In this document: positions 22,343 through 35,088 of the stretch, one piece after another
Position numbering within the stretch: the first letter of the stretch is position 1
How the letters are laid out: every line of letters begins with the position of its first letter
From: Piscicola geometra
Taxonomy: Eukaryota; Annelida; Clitellata; Hirudinida; Piscicolidae
Direction of reading: 5' to 3'
NCBI GenBank assembly: GCA_943735955.1
Contig: OX030959.1
Location: 4,517,241 to 4,581,240 of the forward strand
Length of the DNA: 64,000 bases
Translations under genes and position numbers: made by a program
The notes under the pieces: generated by a model
What the model was told of the DNA's origin: nothing
What the model saw: the letters and a program-made list of their open reading frames with translations, nothing else
The model's database searches: none

Positions 22343-23325
22343 AGTCAAGTACTCTTCTTTACAATACAATACAATACAAGAACGAGTAAGATTATAGTGG
22401 CGTAAATCCGGACGGGCTTCAAGACCACCTAGTTATGGAAAAGTTAATAATGATATTAATAATTATTATTATTTTAAAATTATTATTAACCATTAATAAA
22501 TAGTAAATAAATAAAATGAATATAAAATAAGAAAGCAAAAAATTGATGAATGGAAGAAATGAGAGTAAACTTGTGGGTTATTGTGATCTGCCAAACAAGT
22601 TAGTTTTCAGGGAACGGCTGAATGTCGCGGTCGAGCTCGGGGATTTGAGTCTATTGGGAAGACTATTCCAAAGAGTCGGCGCTGCAACAAAAAAGCTTCT
22701 TGCACCTGCATACTTGAGTTTGTAGCTCTGTGAAACTACATCTCTTGCCTAGCAGACCTGAGTCTTTCCCTCTGGGGAAGACTTGCTCTCATGACAATGT
22801 TACTCAAAAAATAATCTGGACACTCATTAGACAGACACTTATGCATTAACAAGATGTTTTTGTATTCAAGTCTGTTTTTAACACGAAGCCAGTGAAGCTC
22901 CTTGAGAACAGGGCTGATGTGATTATACTTTCTAGCACCTGTTATGAGCCTAGCTGTGGTGTTGATTATAGACTGAATTTTCTGCAGCTGCGTCATTGGC
23001 GACCCAGTAAGAATGATATTGCCATAGTCAATTCGAATAAGAACCAAAGCAAAAGCCAAAGTTCTCAATGAGTCCTTGGTCAATAACCATCTTATGGATC
23101 GAATTTTGCGTAAAGAAGCAAAGCAGGTTTGATTCATCTTGTTGATGTGTGTCGTCATGGTGAGGTCTTTGTCGAGATAAATTCATAGGTTTCTGACACT
23201 TTCAGAAGGCATTATCTTATTCTGAAAAATGCGAACTGGATCTTTGGGAGTGTGAACAGAGTTTCGACGGGATGAGATCCAGATAACTTCAGTTTTGCTG
23301 GAGTTAAGTTTATATTTCTAAGTTA
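22343..23325 (-). mobile_element. 5'-truncated non-LTR retrotransposon (CR1/L2/Jockey-type LINE), broken
   Basis: On minus, 23325-22736 encodes the C-terminal part of a LINE reverse transcriptase: SKTEVIWISSRR, SESVRNL, LVLIRIDYGN, TARLITGARKYNHISPVL, KELHWLRVKNRLEYK. An in-frame TGA at 23185-23183 breaks it. No earlier RT motifs (including the catalytic box) are present beyond 23325, which fits 5' truncation. The 3' untranslated part runs to about 22343 and ends in a (TTGTA)n-like tail. The 3' part carries a GTTATGG ... GGATTTACGCCAC block (22399-22445) that recurs elsewhere in this window. Non-functional. Confidence 0.82.
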
Positions 23326-23450
23326 AATATTAAGTTAAATTTCTTTGAAACGTTCAAAGTTTCTTAACTTTCAATATGTAAATGACACTTTTTCGTAGAT
23401 GTTCCTATGCAAAATGAGGGTTCGGCCGAGTTCATTCTGCACGCAGAAAA

Positions 23451-23590
23451 CGATCAATCAATCAATCAAATAGATTTCTATAGCGCTCTTTCTTCAAATT
23501 CAAGAGCGCTCTTAAATAAATTTGTTAAACAGATATGTCTTCAGGTCCTTACGAAAAGTAAAAAAACAAAATTATTGGATCTGAAGGCAA
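23451..23590 (+). repeat. dispersed repeat fragment with TATAGCGC module
   Basis: Begins with (AATC)n, then a TTTCTATAGCGCTCTTTC block, an inverted partner AGAGCGCTC, and AACAGATATGTCTTCAGGTCC. I recognise this arrangement as typical of retroelement 3' regions common in invertebrate genomes. A shorter match (TTTATATAGCGCTTT) is at 48660. Family unknown. Confidence 0.5.
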
Positions 23591-24527
23591 ACTATTCAAC
23601 AAAATCATAAACGGTTAAAAGCGGCGGCCAAGATGGCTGCTGCTAACCAAAATCGCGTTCGTTGATTGGCAAAGATATCAAAATGAAAATAAATGCTATT
23701 CCCGTTTAGAGTGACGCATCAAGAAAATAGGATTTATGGAGTCCCAACTTAGGAATCAAACATTCCCATCGATCGATTCGACATCGAGGCCTTATTGATT
23801 CAGGAACGTGGCCTTATTTATGACATTGCTCATAAGCAGTGAAGAAAATTACTGAAATGGTGTCTTCGGGTGGTTCCTTTAGTGCTGAGAGCAGCCGACA
23901 GAAAAAGTGATATAATGCCTAATCTCATAAAGATACATAATAAAATAATATAAAATATTATATTATATTGCATTATGTGATACGATATGATCATATACAT
24001 TAATTAGATAATTGCCAACTTAGTCAAAACAATTCTGAAAGTACAAAACATTCGACAGACAAACACATGAAAGCACCGTTTCCTTGGCGACGTGCATATC
24101 GATTCTTTATTTCCTGCTCATTCAAAATAACTGAAGCGTACGTTTTAAGGACCAGAAATGAAAAGACGTAACTACAATTCTCAAAAATGCACTCATTTGT
24201 CTAATTCATCGATCTTTAAAAACATTTTGAAAGAAATAATTAGAAACTTTAAAGCGCTTCCAAAAATCGATACTTTCGGACACTCTTAATTTTAAAAATA
24301 AATTATTTATATTTATAGATTTCGTGAAAAAAGTTTATAGAAATTAATTTTAAATGTGTTTATATGAGTGGTTTTAAAAATACAAAGACTTATCGACAAA
24401 ACTTTCGTTAAAAAAACACTTTTTTAAACAATTTAAGCTGGAGAATTTCTAAGTTTTTTATTCTGCCATTATTTCTTCTTCTGCGTCGACATCATCTTCC
24501 ACTTCACCCACATAAATCCATCGAGCA
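23591..24527. other. AT-rich, searched for FAIM N-terminal exons
   Basis: No exon matching the first half of FAIM is visible. Otherwise featureless. Confidence 0.45.
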
Positions 24528-24945
24528 GCCCTCCAATCAGCAAGAGGAACGATGGCGACAGCAGACCTCCCTGCTGCTCCGAAGACACTGACGTGTGGTA
24601 CTGGGAGCTGGAGGGCCGCATGACCACTGTCATGTTCGGAAAGGACAACGGAGAAGTGTGGTGCAATGGCTTCCTTCTCCCGACTGAGGTCAGTTGAGTT
24701 TATAAAGGTTTTGAAGAGATAACATTTTCATTCGAGTTGATCAACGCAATAAGTTGACTTCAACGCCTCAAACTTTTCTTTCACCGCAGATACGAGAAGA
24801 TGACTCGCTGGGTTTCGTTGTGAACTTTTCGATAGAACTGAGCGGGGAGCGCATTCAAAAGGCCGATCTGCTGGTGATGAAGGACGGGAAGAGCATTCTG
24901 AGCATCGATGGGGTCATGGTGCCTCAGTACAAGACAGCTGAATGA
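24528..24945 (+). CDS. FAIM-type protein, C-terminal half only (2 exons seen)
   Basis: FAIM (Fas apoptotic inhibitory molecule) is a small cytosolic beta-strand protein that counters Fas-induced death and protein aggregation. Two exons are seen: about 24528-24688 (acceptor possibly 24541) and 24790-24945, joined in phase 0 at GAG|GTCAGT. The product reads WYWELEGRMTTVMF, KDNGEVWCNGFLLP, EDDSLGFVVNFSIE and DGVMVPQ. This follows the order of the FAIM second beta domain, including the conserved VWCNG. The first half of FAIM and a start codon were not found nearby. It may lie in a distant or divergent exon, or this may be a partial duplicate. Codons are uninterrupted, so recent decay is not evident. 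Confidence 0.68.
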
Positions 24946-25834
24946 GTCGGTGCTGAGAGCATTTTGTGGAATGGTGGGGTTGGTGAAGAATTTTAAAAGA
25001 TGCCAAGAAAGATTTTCAAGAAAGAAATGAAAGAATGTTTGTGATACCCTGAGTGTGCTTCAGTTTTGAATGGTCAAAGGTCTATCGAGCACCTAAATGG
25101 TCTGGATTTAAATTTTCAAATCCTATATTTTGTTTTAACTCCACAATTTTTAGCAGCACTTCATATTTCTCAGCATCGTTTTGTGTCAAATATCGCAGTT
25201 TTCTCTAATCAGTGTTTAGACGAATGTCTTTTCGAAATTCTTAGATGGAGTGGCTGAGTCGCTCATGTCTTTTGAGTCTCTTCAAGAAAACACCTGGACA
25301 CTAGGGTTCAATGGCAAATGCTCATTCGATCAAGTTTTTTGTTAATATTAATCTAATGGTCCTGAAGCATTTATGGAAGTAGATAAGGTTGTTTCCAGAG
25401 AGAAGTTTAACTGGTAGGACTCGAGGGCATCTGATTCACCATTGCACACCTTGTATAACCATTTGAAACAACCAAAATGTGACTGCGCATTATTTGTTTT
25501 CAACCACAACACCTGAAGAAAATGTTCCTCGCCTATTTGTTCCATGGGAATATTTCGATGGCCTTTTATTTATTCATTTATATTTGAAATATAACTTAAT
25601 AAAAGAGGAATGATATAATTTGTAATTGATGAGGCGATTGTTTATTAACCATTTGAAATAATAAATAATTCCAGATTCACAAAGCATGCATATGTTTCCT
25701 AATGTGTTATACAGGTCAATAAACCATTTCAAACCTTTGCAGCACAGAAACTTTATTTTCAGTTTAATAAAATGTTCTTTCAGAAATGTTTTCTTTTTAT
25801 AATAAATAAAAACAACTAAACACTACTAAAACAT
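24946..25834. other. intergenic between convergent FAIM-type gene and TIPRL
   Basis: Would hold the 3' UTRs of both genes. No gene seen. Confidence 0.5.
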
Positions 25835-27407
25835 TTACAAGGCGTGATTTGGAGAGGAGGAAAGCATGGTGATTTTTTCCATCTTTCTGAAAATGGTGTT
25901 CAGATGGCCAGCTACGAGATTGGGGTCAAGAATGGTGGATGGGGGAAGCTGCAGTGGGTTGGTGAACCATGAATGAGAAAAGGCAAGAAAAGGTGTCTAG
26001 TTGAAGAATTAAACGTGGAAATAAATAATAATTAGAAAATAATTTATAATAATGCAAACAATGGCGTAAGTGAAAGTTATTGGGAATCACTCACACCACT
26101 CAGAGAGGGGTAATTGCATTGCTTCCTGATGAACTCCTTCAAGAAGTAGTCAGTGCCAAACTGCATGCAGACGAAACAGGTAAGTAAGCGGAGTCAGAAA
26201 ATGAAGGATGTCAAAACGACGAGATTCTAACAACGGGAACCTTGTGGAAGAATCTGGTTTCGTTCACTCTGACCAAGACGTCATCGACCCTCAAGTAGAA
26301 CCTCTGCAGGATGAAGATCAACGAAGGCATCACCCTCTGTGGAGGAGGAGGTTGTTGTGGTGGAAGGGTTGTGCAGGTGGTTAGTTGAATGGCAGTAGGC
26401 ATGGTTGTGGAAGTGGGTTTGTGGAAGAAAAGAGAGATGGAATAATATCAAGTAATTAATAATTAAACACATTCAAATAGGAACGACTGCAGTGCTCTGA
26501 AAGGCATTGATAACGGATTTAAAGAGGGTGATATAGGTGATGATGTTGAGGCTTAGTACAGTAGAGAGAGGGTGAACTGACGATTTTGACGTTGAGGAGA
26601 GAGCATCCACAGTCGTGAAGTTCGTCTTCGTAGAGAAGGAGGTCTGTGTAGAAGATGATCGCCTCCTGTCTTTTCAGTGACTCCATGTCGATCTCCTCCT
26701 CTGTGCTCTCAATCTGGTGTGGTCAGTGTGGTGGTGGTGGTGTAGTTGGTAGTGGTAGTAGTGATGGTGCAGTTGATTGGTGATGCATTATAGTTTAAAA
26801 GTTTGGCAGTTGAATGCAAGAGCATGCTCAGACAAGCGAGCAAACCTTGAAGTCACCCTTGAGAGTGCCACTGTACTCGGTGCTGAAGGTCCAGTCGTAC
26901 GAGTGCACTTTGTTGTTGATGTGCTCGCAATTTGACCTTGGTGTGTCGTAGATAGTCACACTACTGCTTCTACTACCACTACTTTTACAACTTTTTTGTA
27001 TGCATAGAAAGTGCATCACAAGAGCAAACCTGGCCTCCTTCCACAGTTGGGAGTTGGCAACATGCACTGACTCGTGCTCACTGTCGACCAGCTTGAGAGC
27101 ATCAAGGGCGTTGAACTCAATGGCGTGCTTGCTGACAGAGTTTCTCACACTGAGCAAATTCTCAGCAAACACCATCTCAGGCAGATTTGGCAGGGAAAGT
27201 TGATCTTCAAAACTGAAAAACCAAAAAACAAATTTTTGAAATTTTTAACAACATTTAAAAATAGTAAAATGAATTAAAATGGAATTGTGATATTTCTTAC
27301 TTGGTTCTTTCAGGGCCATCAGACTTGAGAATACGACTGCTTTTAGAATAAAAATCCCATCCTTGGTGGCTCTGCTGATCAACCTTTGTGCTAAACGCAT
27401 GGGTCAT
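25835..27407 (-). CDS. TIPRL: TIPRL (TIP41-like), PP2A-family regulator, 7 exons, 262 aa
   Basis: TIPRL binds catalytic subunits of PP2A, PP4 and PP6 and restrains their activity; it is the animal form of yeast Tip41 in TOR signalling. Exons on minus: 27407-27301, 27212-27030, 26936-26846, 26713-26582, 26336-26241, 26160-26095, 25948-25835. The sum is 789 nt, and all junction phases agree. Human TIPRL has 272 aa. Diagnostic blocks are LPNLPEMVFAENLL, HAIEFNALDAL, SYDWTFSTEYSGTLKG, LLYEDELHDCG, RVMPSLIFILQRFYLRVDDV and VRVNETRFFH, all in family order. The N-terminus differs from vertebrates (MTHAFSTKVDQQS). It is transcribed away from F8A from a short shared upstream region. Confidence 0.95.
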
Positions 27408-27700
27408 TTTGCATTTACACGATTTAATCTTTTTTCATTGATTACAAGTAATGCAAAGACCTTTAAACAATATTTAAAAGTGAATTAAGCTATTAAAATC
27501 CTAGCGAACTCAATAAGCCTTCGTTAAAGCCTTTAACTTAATGACAATAATAAATAAAAACAAATAAATAAATTAGGAAACTATTTCATACGCTAACTTC
27601 GTTTTTATTTTAATGGCAGTGCAACATTTTGAGCCAGAATAATACAATATTTATCTGCTAAATATCAGGTGTATGTCTTGCTAATTCAATTTGATAATAA
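27408..27700. promoter_or_regulatory. putative bidirectional promoter of TIPRL and F8A
   Basis: 293 bp separate the two divergent start codons, so both 5' UTRs and core promoters must fit here unless non-coding exons exist further away. The sequence is AT-rich; no CpG island or clear TATA pair is seen. Confidence 0.45.
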
Positions 27701-29974
27701 ATGGAGAAGGAAAAAGAGCTTGACGTGATAGACCAATACAAGAACATAACCAACAAGTTGAAGAAGTAATGGTTTTTTACTATCTTGATTGTGATTCTAT
27801 CCAGAATATTTTACTATTTTTCAGGAAATTTTTGAAAAAACCAAATTTAGCTGAAGGCAGTGAGCAATATGGTGAGTAAGACTGGTATGCAAGATTCATT
27901 CACAGCTATAGCTTTAAGTTTCTTAATTTTGAGCAATTACTTCAGAGAGTTTGGCTCGTCAGCAGAAGGCAGAAGACAGTCCACATTACGCAGGCATGTG
28001 CTTCCTTGCACAGGCCAGGTCATCTAATATATTCCTTCAAATACTTTTGTTTCAATTCTTTAAAACAACAAGTTTTTTACTTTTTTGCAGTGAAATAGTT
28101 TATTTCTGCAAACGCCCACGCAGGTGTGAACAGTCTCTGGGCAACTGGACAGCAGAGGCAACGGCGCTGACGGAGGCTGCTCGCTCGTTCATCAAGGCAC
28201 ACCACTTCTTCCACACCACACACTGTGTATCTTTCCTGGAGGATCTCCACTCTGCCATCAACTGCTACGGCCATGCCATCAGGGTGTGTGTGAGCATAAG
28301 TGGGGAGAGGGAGGCAAATGGTTGAGGGGAAGGGGTGCTCAATGGTGGCATGTTGACTCACAGGTGAACAATGAAAACGCTCAGTTCCTTGTCGCCTCAC
28401 AGCTCTGCATTGAGCTGGGAAACCATCTTGAGGTGATTGCGATGATGATGATAATTGGGAGGATGATGACGATAATAGATCTTGATAGAACAACCCACAC
28501 TAACTCCCCAGCACTTTGGCAAGACTTCTGAGTCAGCACAGCATTACCAAAGAGCCATCAGTCTCCTCCAAAATGTAAAGACTTGTAATCTTGCAGCGCG
28601 GTAAAGTTAAATGACATTAAATGGCTTGACTGTGCAAGAGTGATAAACCACATTGTTTTGCAATGTTGATGATTTGTGTGTTCTCTATAGAACCTACTTC
28701 TGGTCCACAGAATCCCAATGAGTGCCTGCATGCCATGGAGTTGCTGGCCAGTGTCCAGTTGCAGTGTGGTCAGTGCTTCCTTCTTCTTTTGTCGATTCAA
28801 TCATCAAAATCTTTATCATCATCAGCATCATCATCATGCCCATCATCATCATCACCACTTGTAGGCGATTATGATGATGCACTGACTACCTACACTAACA
28901 TCTTCAACCTCGCCAAGCAGACCGCCAGCCACCACGATCCACATGAGTAATCATCATCATCATCATCTAATCTCATCATTATCATCACCACCACGGTCAT
29001 GAAAAATCACCATCATCATCATCATCACCCCCAGACTGGAGAGGACATGCAAAGACATGCTACGCCACTGTGAAGTCAACATGCTCCTGCTGCTCCTCTA
29101 TTTGGAAGTTGTCACTCTCTTTTTATTACTATTATTAATTTATTTGTATTATTATTACCATTATTATTATTACTATTATTATTATAATATTTTGTTGTTT
29201 TTAATATCCATACTTTCATATAATAATATTTTGTTATTATTATTATTATTACTATTATTATTATAATATTTTGTTGTTTTTAATATCCATACTTTCATAT
29301 AATAATATTTTGTTATTATTATTATTATTTACAAAAATATTTTTTTAAACTAAAAAACCACAGCCTTTCGTCATCATCACCATCACTACCCACTGACCAG
29401 CCGACGCCTCAAAGGACCTCTAGCCAGCACAGCAGACTGCTCGAGAAGTACACGTGGGACGTGGACGAGGAGTACCTGGAGGGCTTCTGCGTGTGGCGCG
29501 TGTGTGAGACAGGCCTCGAAGCCGTCAAGTCCCATGCGGATGAGGAAGAGGAGGAAGGAGGGGTTGGAGATGAAGTTGTGGTTGGTGGTAGCGGTAGGGG
29601 TGTTTTTAAGGGTGGTACAGGTGGTGGCAAGAAGGCAAGTTCCACTGTAGCTCTTCCATTAAGGAATTACATAACCTTGGACTTGTTTTTTGCTCTGCAG
29701 TCATTGGCTGTGAGTTCGCTAGACTTCTCATTTAGTCTTTAAAAAATTATAAATAAGTATCAAAAACTAAGCTGCATAGAAACTTTAAAATCACCACTTT
29801 ACCCACATATTATCTTCTTCTCACTAGATGGCGTGTCAGGGAGACTTGGAGGACGAGATGCTCTCAAGCGAAGACGACCTCCAGAAACATTTCACTGCTG
29901 CCCAAAAGCACTTCACTCGTCTGCTAGTGAGCAAGCATGTCAACAAAAAAATGATGCAACTAATTACTTCGTGA
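27701..29974 (+). CDS. F8A1: F8A/HAP40, 40-kDa huntingtin-associated protein, 11 exons, 381 aa
   Basis: HAP40 is an alpha-helical TPR-like protein that clamps and stabilises huntingtin and is linked to RAB5 endosome movement. Exons: 27701-27765, 27825-27871, 27946-28018, 28124-28283, 28364-28432, 28512-28574, 28711-28768, 28865-28946, 29035-29107, 29401-29709, 29828-29974. The sum is 1146 nt with every phase matching; human F8A has 371 aa. Diagnostic blocks are ITNKLKKKFLKKPNLAE, EATALTEAARSF, DDALTTYTNIFNLAKQ, CEVNMLLLLLYLE, LLEKYTWD and FFALQSLA|MACQGD. An acidic and Gly-rich insert in exon 10 (HADEEEEEGG) replaces the Pro-rich linker of mammals. Mammalian F8A genes are intronless; this one has ten introns, so it represents the parental gene type. 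Confidence 0.93.
29161..29328. repeat. tandem duplication of about 79 bp in F8A intron 9
   Basis: The block TAATATTTTGTTGTTTTTAA ... CATACTTTCATATAATAATA occurs twice in direct order with flanking (ATT)n runs. Confidence 0.85.
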
Positions 29975-32362
29975 TTGTGTTCCTCAACTAATTGTAAACT
30001 TCTGTCTATTGAATTGGCTTATGAGTTTATTTATTTTCAATTTTCATTAAATTAAACACAAAAGTGTCAAATGTCAAAAATAGCGGACAGGCACTGGTAT
30101 GGTTCGAGCTAATCGAAAGTGCATTTACATGGGATATATGTCTCCCAAGAAGCCATCAGTCCTTTCTTCATTATCGCCCATCGACCATCAAACTGCGAAC
30201 TCGAAGTAATTCAAAAGACAAGTCACACGCGAGAGTGTCGCTTTAACGAGGACGGCTCCTGAACAGACATCACTCCATCATGCATGCACACAAGACGCTT
30301 TCTTTCTTTGATGACGAGGTCTTGAAGCCTGCATAAGAGAAGCCTTGTTTGAAGTGTAATCAAAAAGTCTTTGAACTCGTTTGGTTCTACGCCACTTGAA
30401 GATAGTTCTTGTTATCTTTAGCTGATCGGGGAAGGGGGTTGTTGAGATGGATGTGGTGAAGCAATGGGGCGTGATTCCAGGGCTTTGGTAGAGAATTCAA
30501 GAACACTTCATGCCTTTCCATGCAGCTAAAGTTCGAAATAAACAGCAAAGTTGAATATCATATTGTTGGTTTGAGAATGTTTCTCAAATTAGTACAAAAT
30601 GTCATGCGTTTAAATGTTTGGTCGTGCACAGAAAGGCGTTAGTTCAAGAAGGCATAAACTCCTCAGCTATATAACGCACCTTAAAAGCCCTGCCTTCTTT
30701 CTCCAAGCATCCACTTGTCTTCTATCAATCTCCGCGGGAAGAAATAGAATCAGGCTTTTCAGTTCTTTTTCAGTTATGTAGTTTTTGTTCGTGATAAAGT
30801 TGTTTTGGAATGCTGGCGTCTTGCTGAGAGGCTACCGTCTGAGCTGATTTGAATTATTTTCATTTTATGAGTTAAACCAAGCAAGAAATAATGCAAGTTG
30901 TGTTTTTAAAGTTTGATAGCATTTAATGCAGGATAATAACTTTCTTCTTCCAATTTATTTGAGACACTTCCTTTATTGGGTTTGGGTAGTGTAAACTCTA
31001 ATAAAAGAATTTAAACAGCAAGAAAAGTTTATGCAAACAAGTTGTAAAAGTTGTAGTTTATTGAAAAAATAGTAATATTTGTAAAGTTGTAAAAGTTGTA
31101 AAGGTTTTTAAGTTATAAAGTTGTGAAGTTTTAATCTAGAAAGTTCGTCTTGGGTTGTCGCCTCAAATGCCTCTTGCTTGAAAGGTTTGATGCTTTCGAG
31201 CCATTTAAATACAAATAATAAAGCTGTTCCACAAATTATTTAAACACATTCCATTTGAGTTCTTTGGCAATTATTCTTCGATTAGTTTATTCGATATAAT
31301 TTAATTAAGAAACGAAATTATTCGCTTTCATCTCCGTGGCGCACATCTCTTGAAGGCCTTTAATCGATTGAATTACAATTTTTCAAAGCAAATAAAAACA
31401 GCACGTAGCTCAAACAAACTTTGAGTCAACGATATCCCCTCTCTGATGCACCCTGCACCACTCCCTTCGCTCAATTACATCCCTCTCTGATAGCCCTCAC
31501 ACTCCCTCGTTCCATCCCCATCGAGACGTTTTCAAGAGTCTCATCGTATGACGATGTGCTTGTCGAATCGACGCTAGAGTCGCCTCGATGTGGAATTATG
31601 GACTGTTTGGAGAGATGAGTAGAGGCCTCACCACGCCAGAGCAGAGGTTGTCATGCTTCAAAGGAAGTAGTGCGCTTCAATTGTTGTCTTGAACTCGCGT
31701 TTCCAATTCAACTTTCCACCCTTGCAAAGGCAATTCAAAGGATTTTTCCTGGACAGAAAGTACTTAAAAGCTCCCCAATGACTGCACAAGTTTCTTGTTC
31801 CGATCTTTTGAAAACTTTGAATTCATAAAAGACTCTGGTCCAGTTGAAACTAAATTTATGAAATCTCAAGATTGATGATTCGTATTCGTATGGAATCCAC
31901 TGAATTATTCAGCTTTAGAAGGCTAATTGCATTTTGCAATCATTCTGATTTACAACGTGTGTCTCCGCCAGCATCCTCGCCTGCTTTTGTTTGTTTGCGT
32001 GCGAATTTCTTCACTCTCAAAGATTTCAATTTATTTGATTATTTGAAAGGAAAAGTTTACACTTTTAAAGACGCTTATATCGGGTTTGATTATCATTTGT
32101 AAGCGATCAGAGAAGAAGTTGTATGTCTTTTAAATTATTTAGTGAGCAGCTTCTGAAGTCAATTCGAACGGAAAGACTTGAACATTTGAATTCTCTTCTT
32201 TAGTTATTAATGATGTTGATGATGCTATCTTAGAAGAGTTCACTTACTTGAAATTTACTGCCCCTGACTTGCATTATATTTACCACTACGAAATGTTATC
32301 TCAATAAGACACAATCACCAAAAACTTGAAGAAAATTCAAGATAGTTTATTCTCTAAAACTA
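29975..32362. other. intergenic, no gene seen
   Basis: AT-rich sequence with short, unsupported open frames. No conserved exon or repeat is recognised. Confidence 0.5.
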
Positions 32363-32626
<264 letters not shown>

Positions 32627-32884
32627 CTTTTAAAAAAATATTTTTTTCATTTGGCGTAGCAAACTCAAAGAGGAAGCAGACGCAATGTTCCTCGACGAAG
32701 CGCCCTTTGATTGGCGCATTCCTTAAATTGCACAGCTTGCATTTTTCTTCTCGTGCCGTTGTTTTTCTCTCAGCAAAACAAGCGCTAACGAGAAACTTTA
32801 GAGTTTGCGGTGCGAGTGGCATGGAGTGCTCGAGTCAGTGAACTTATTAGGAAACACGAGTTTGAAAATAATAGGTGGGGAAAC

Positions 32885-33082
32885 TAATTAGGAAGAAAAA
32901 AAGATGAGAAGGAGGAAGAAGAGAAGAAAGAGGGGGAAGGAGAATGAGGGAGAAGGAGGAAGAAGGAGGAAGAAGGGTGAAGGAGAAGGGTGATAAGAGG
33001 AGTAAGAAAAAGAAAGGAGAAAGGAGAAAGGAGAGAAGGAAGAAGGGAAGAAGAGGAAGAAGGATGGAACAGGGAGGGTGAT
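32885..33082. repeat. GA-rich purine tract
   Basis: About 200 bp with purines almost only on the plus strand, in AGAAGG/GGAG units. Such mirror-like purine tracts can form triplex DNA. No gene. Confidence 0.8.
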
Positions 33083-33461
33083 AGGGGAGGTGCCAAGACA
33101 AGTAGTGCATGCGAACACAAGCGTCTTAAATTGAGGTTAACTTTCTTTTGCTGACCTTAATTGCAAACATTTTCTTGATTTTATTTCTTTTATATTTCTC
33201 AATCGATCTCTTTTTTACCCTCTCTTTTTCTTCATACATCTATCTTCACTTTCATCTTCCTTCTATCGCCTCCATTTTCACTCCTGCAACTATCAACAAC
33301 CCCGTCCTAATGCAAAGACATCCATCCATTTATTCATCTGAACGCCTGCTCCTTTTTCATTTAATTAATCTTGTTTTCATCCATCTCCAGTTTTTTCTCT
33401 CTATCCCTCTCTTTTATTCTTTCGGATACTTAACCACTCATCTCTTCATACTTTCTCCAGC

Positions 33462-33783
33462 TCATCCATCCATCCATCCATCCATCCATCCATCCATCCA
33501 TCCATCCATCCATCCATCCATCCATCCATCCATCCATCCATCCATCTATCCATCTATCCATCTATCCATCCATCCATCCATCCATCCATCCATCCATCCA
33601 TCCATCCATCCATCCATCCATCCATCCATCCATCCATCCATCCATCCATCCATCCATCCATCCATCCATCCATCCATCCATCCATCCATCCATCCATCCA
33701 TCCATCCATCCATCCATCTATCCATCCATCCATCCATCCATCCATCCATCCATCCATCCATCCATCCATCCATCCATCCATCC
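33462..33783. repeat. (CATC)n tetranucleotide array, about 80 copies
   Basis: CATC units with a few CTAT variants. IHPS and DGWM frames are artefacts. Confidence 0.98.
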
Positions 33784-35088
33784 TTACTTTTTCCATTCCT
33801 CCGCCCCCTTCTCATCCAAGCATAGCTAATTCCATGGGTCAAAGGCAGAGGCTGGGTCGTTTGTTTTGCCAGGATCTCGTCTTTTTGTTTCTGCAGCCTT
33901 CAAAACGATCATAACAAACATTCTTTTATATTCTTTCAGTATTTCAAAATTACTTTCAAAATAAAAAAATATGTAAAAGTACTATTTTAACGTTTTTAAT
34001 ATTAAAAAAACCTTTTGTTATATTTTTATAGTTATAGAATTAATCTAAAATTAACTTTAATTGCATCGATATTCTGTAGTTGAAATTAATTCTTCAATGG
34101 CCATTTATAAGTAAAAAAACAAATGTAAATTTTCATACAAATCGTTAAAAACACTCAAAAGTTTGAGCAGGAATTCACTAACTGATATTTTCACTCCCTC
34201 ATGACCCGTACTTGTTGCAAACTTCAAATCGACTGGAGGCATCAATCACTCTGCAATCACCGTTACCGCGTCCTCGAAGTTAAGTTTTGCCACTTTGAAT
34301 TATTTGCTTTTACAAACATCAAAAAAGTGGGCTGTCTAGTCCCTCACTCCCCTCGTGTACAGCACTGTTTTCAACAGAACTTAATAATTTATTGAAATGG
34401 CATTTGCACATAATTGAAACATACAAAATGGCATTTGCATTTAATTGAAACATACAAAATGGCACCGGTGATATTCCACGCATGCACTTTTGGCGAAGCG
34501 AACACCTGGAACTCCTAAATGAGAACTGCACATCTTCGAGATCACCGACATCTCATTTAAACTTGCGCGTTACAGGCCATCGACGGCAAACAAGCCACAA
34601 ATTAAAGACTAATTTCGAGTGCAAGGCCATGAAAGAGTGCACTAGAGGGCTAATGAGAAATTCTTTTAGACGAGATTCAAATGCAACCTAGTGAAAGATC
34701 TGCGTGTTTGCATGAATGAGCACCAACCTTGGTGGGTGTTGGGGGTGCAGTGAGTTGCTAGGAGGATGATTAACACTGAAACTCTTGATTAAAAACGGCC
34801 CAAATCATTACTCAGATTATTGTGGCATTCCTTGTTCATTCATCGAGTGTTGCGGATGAGGTTGGCCTCGTCATCTTGGTCCTTTGCTGGTCCTCCTGCA
34901 CTCTTCCTTCCCGCACTGAGCGAGCAGACGTCGATCTTTCATCTGCAACCTGCCAACTTTTTGATTTCAACCCATCATTCATCCATCACTCAGTGATCCA
35001 CCCGTTTATATATACATTTACCCATTAATCCATTTTTAGTCTTTCAATTAGTTAATTTATTTCCTTCACTCACTCCTCAAGGGGCTAG
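33784..35088. other. AT-rich intergenic, no gene seen
   Basis: Holds a local duplication of the motif ATTGAAACATACAAAATGGC near 34413-34463. No exon recognised. Confidence 0.45.

Noticed and set aside
22543..22725. Small plus-strand protein of 60 aa
   Set aside because: It lies antisense within the 3' part of the LINE; more likely element sequence.
33148..33825. IHPS-repeat protein and its minus-strand DGWM counterpart
   Set aside because: CATC tetranucleotide array.
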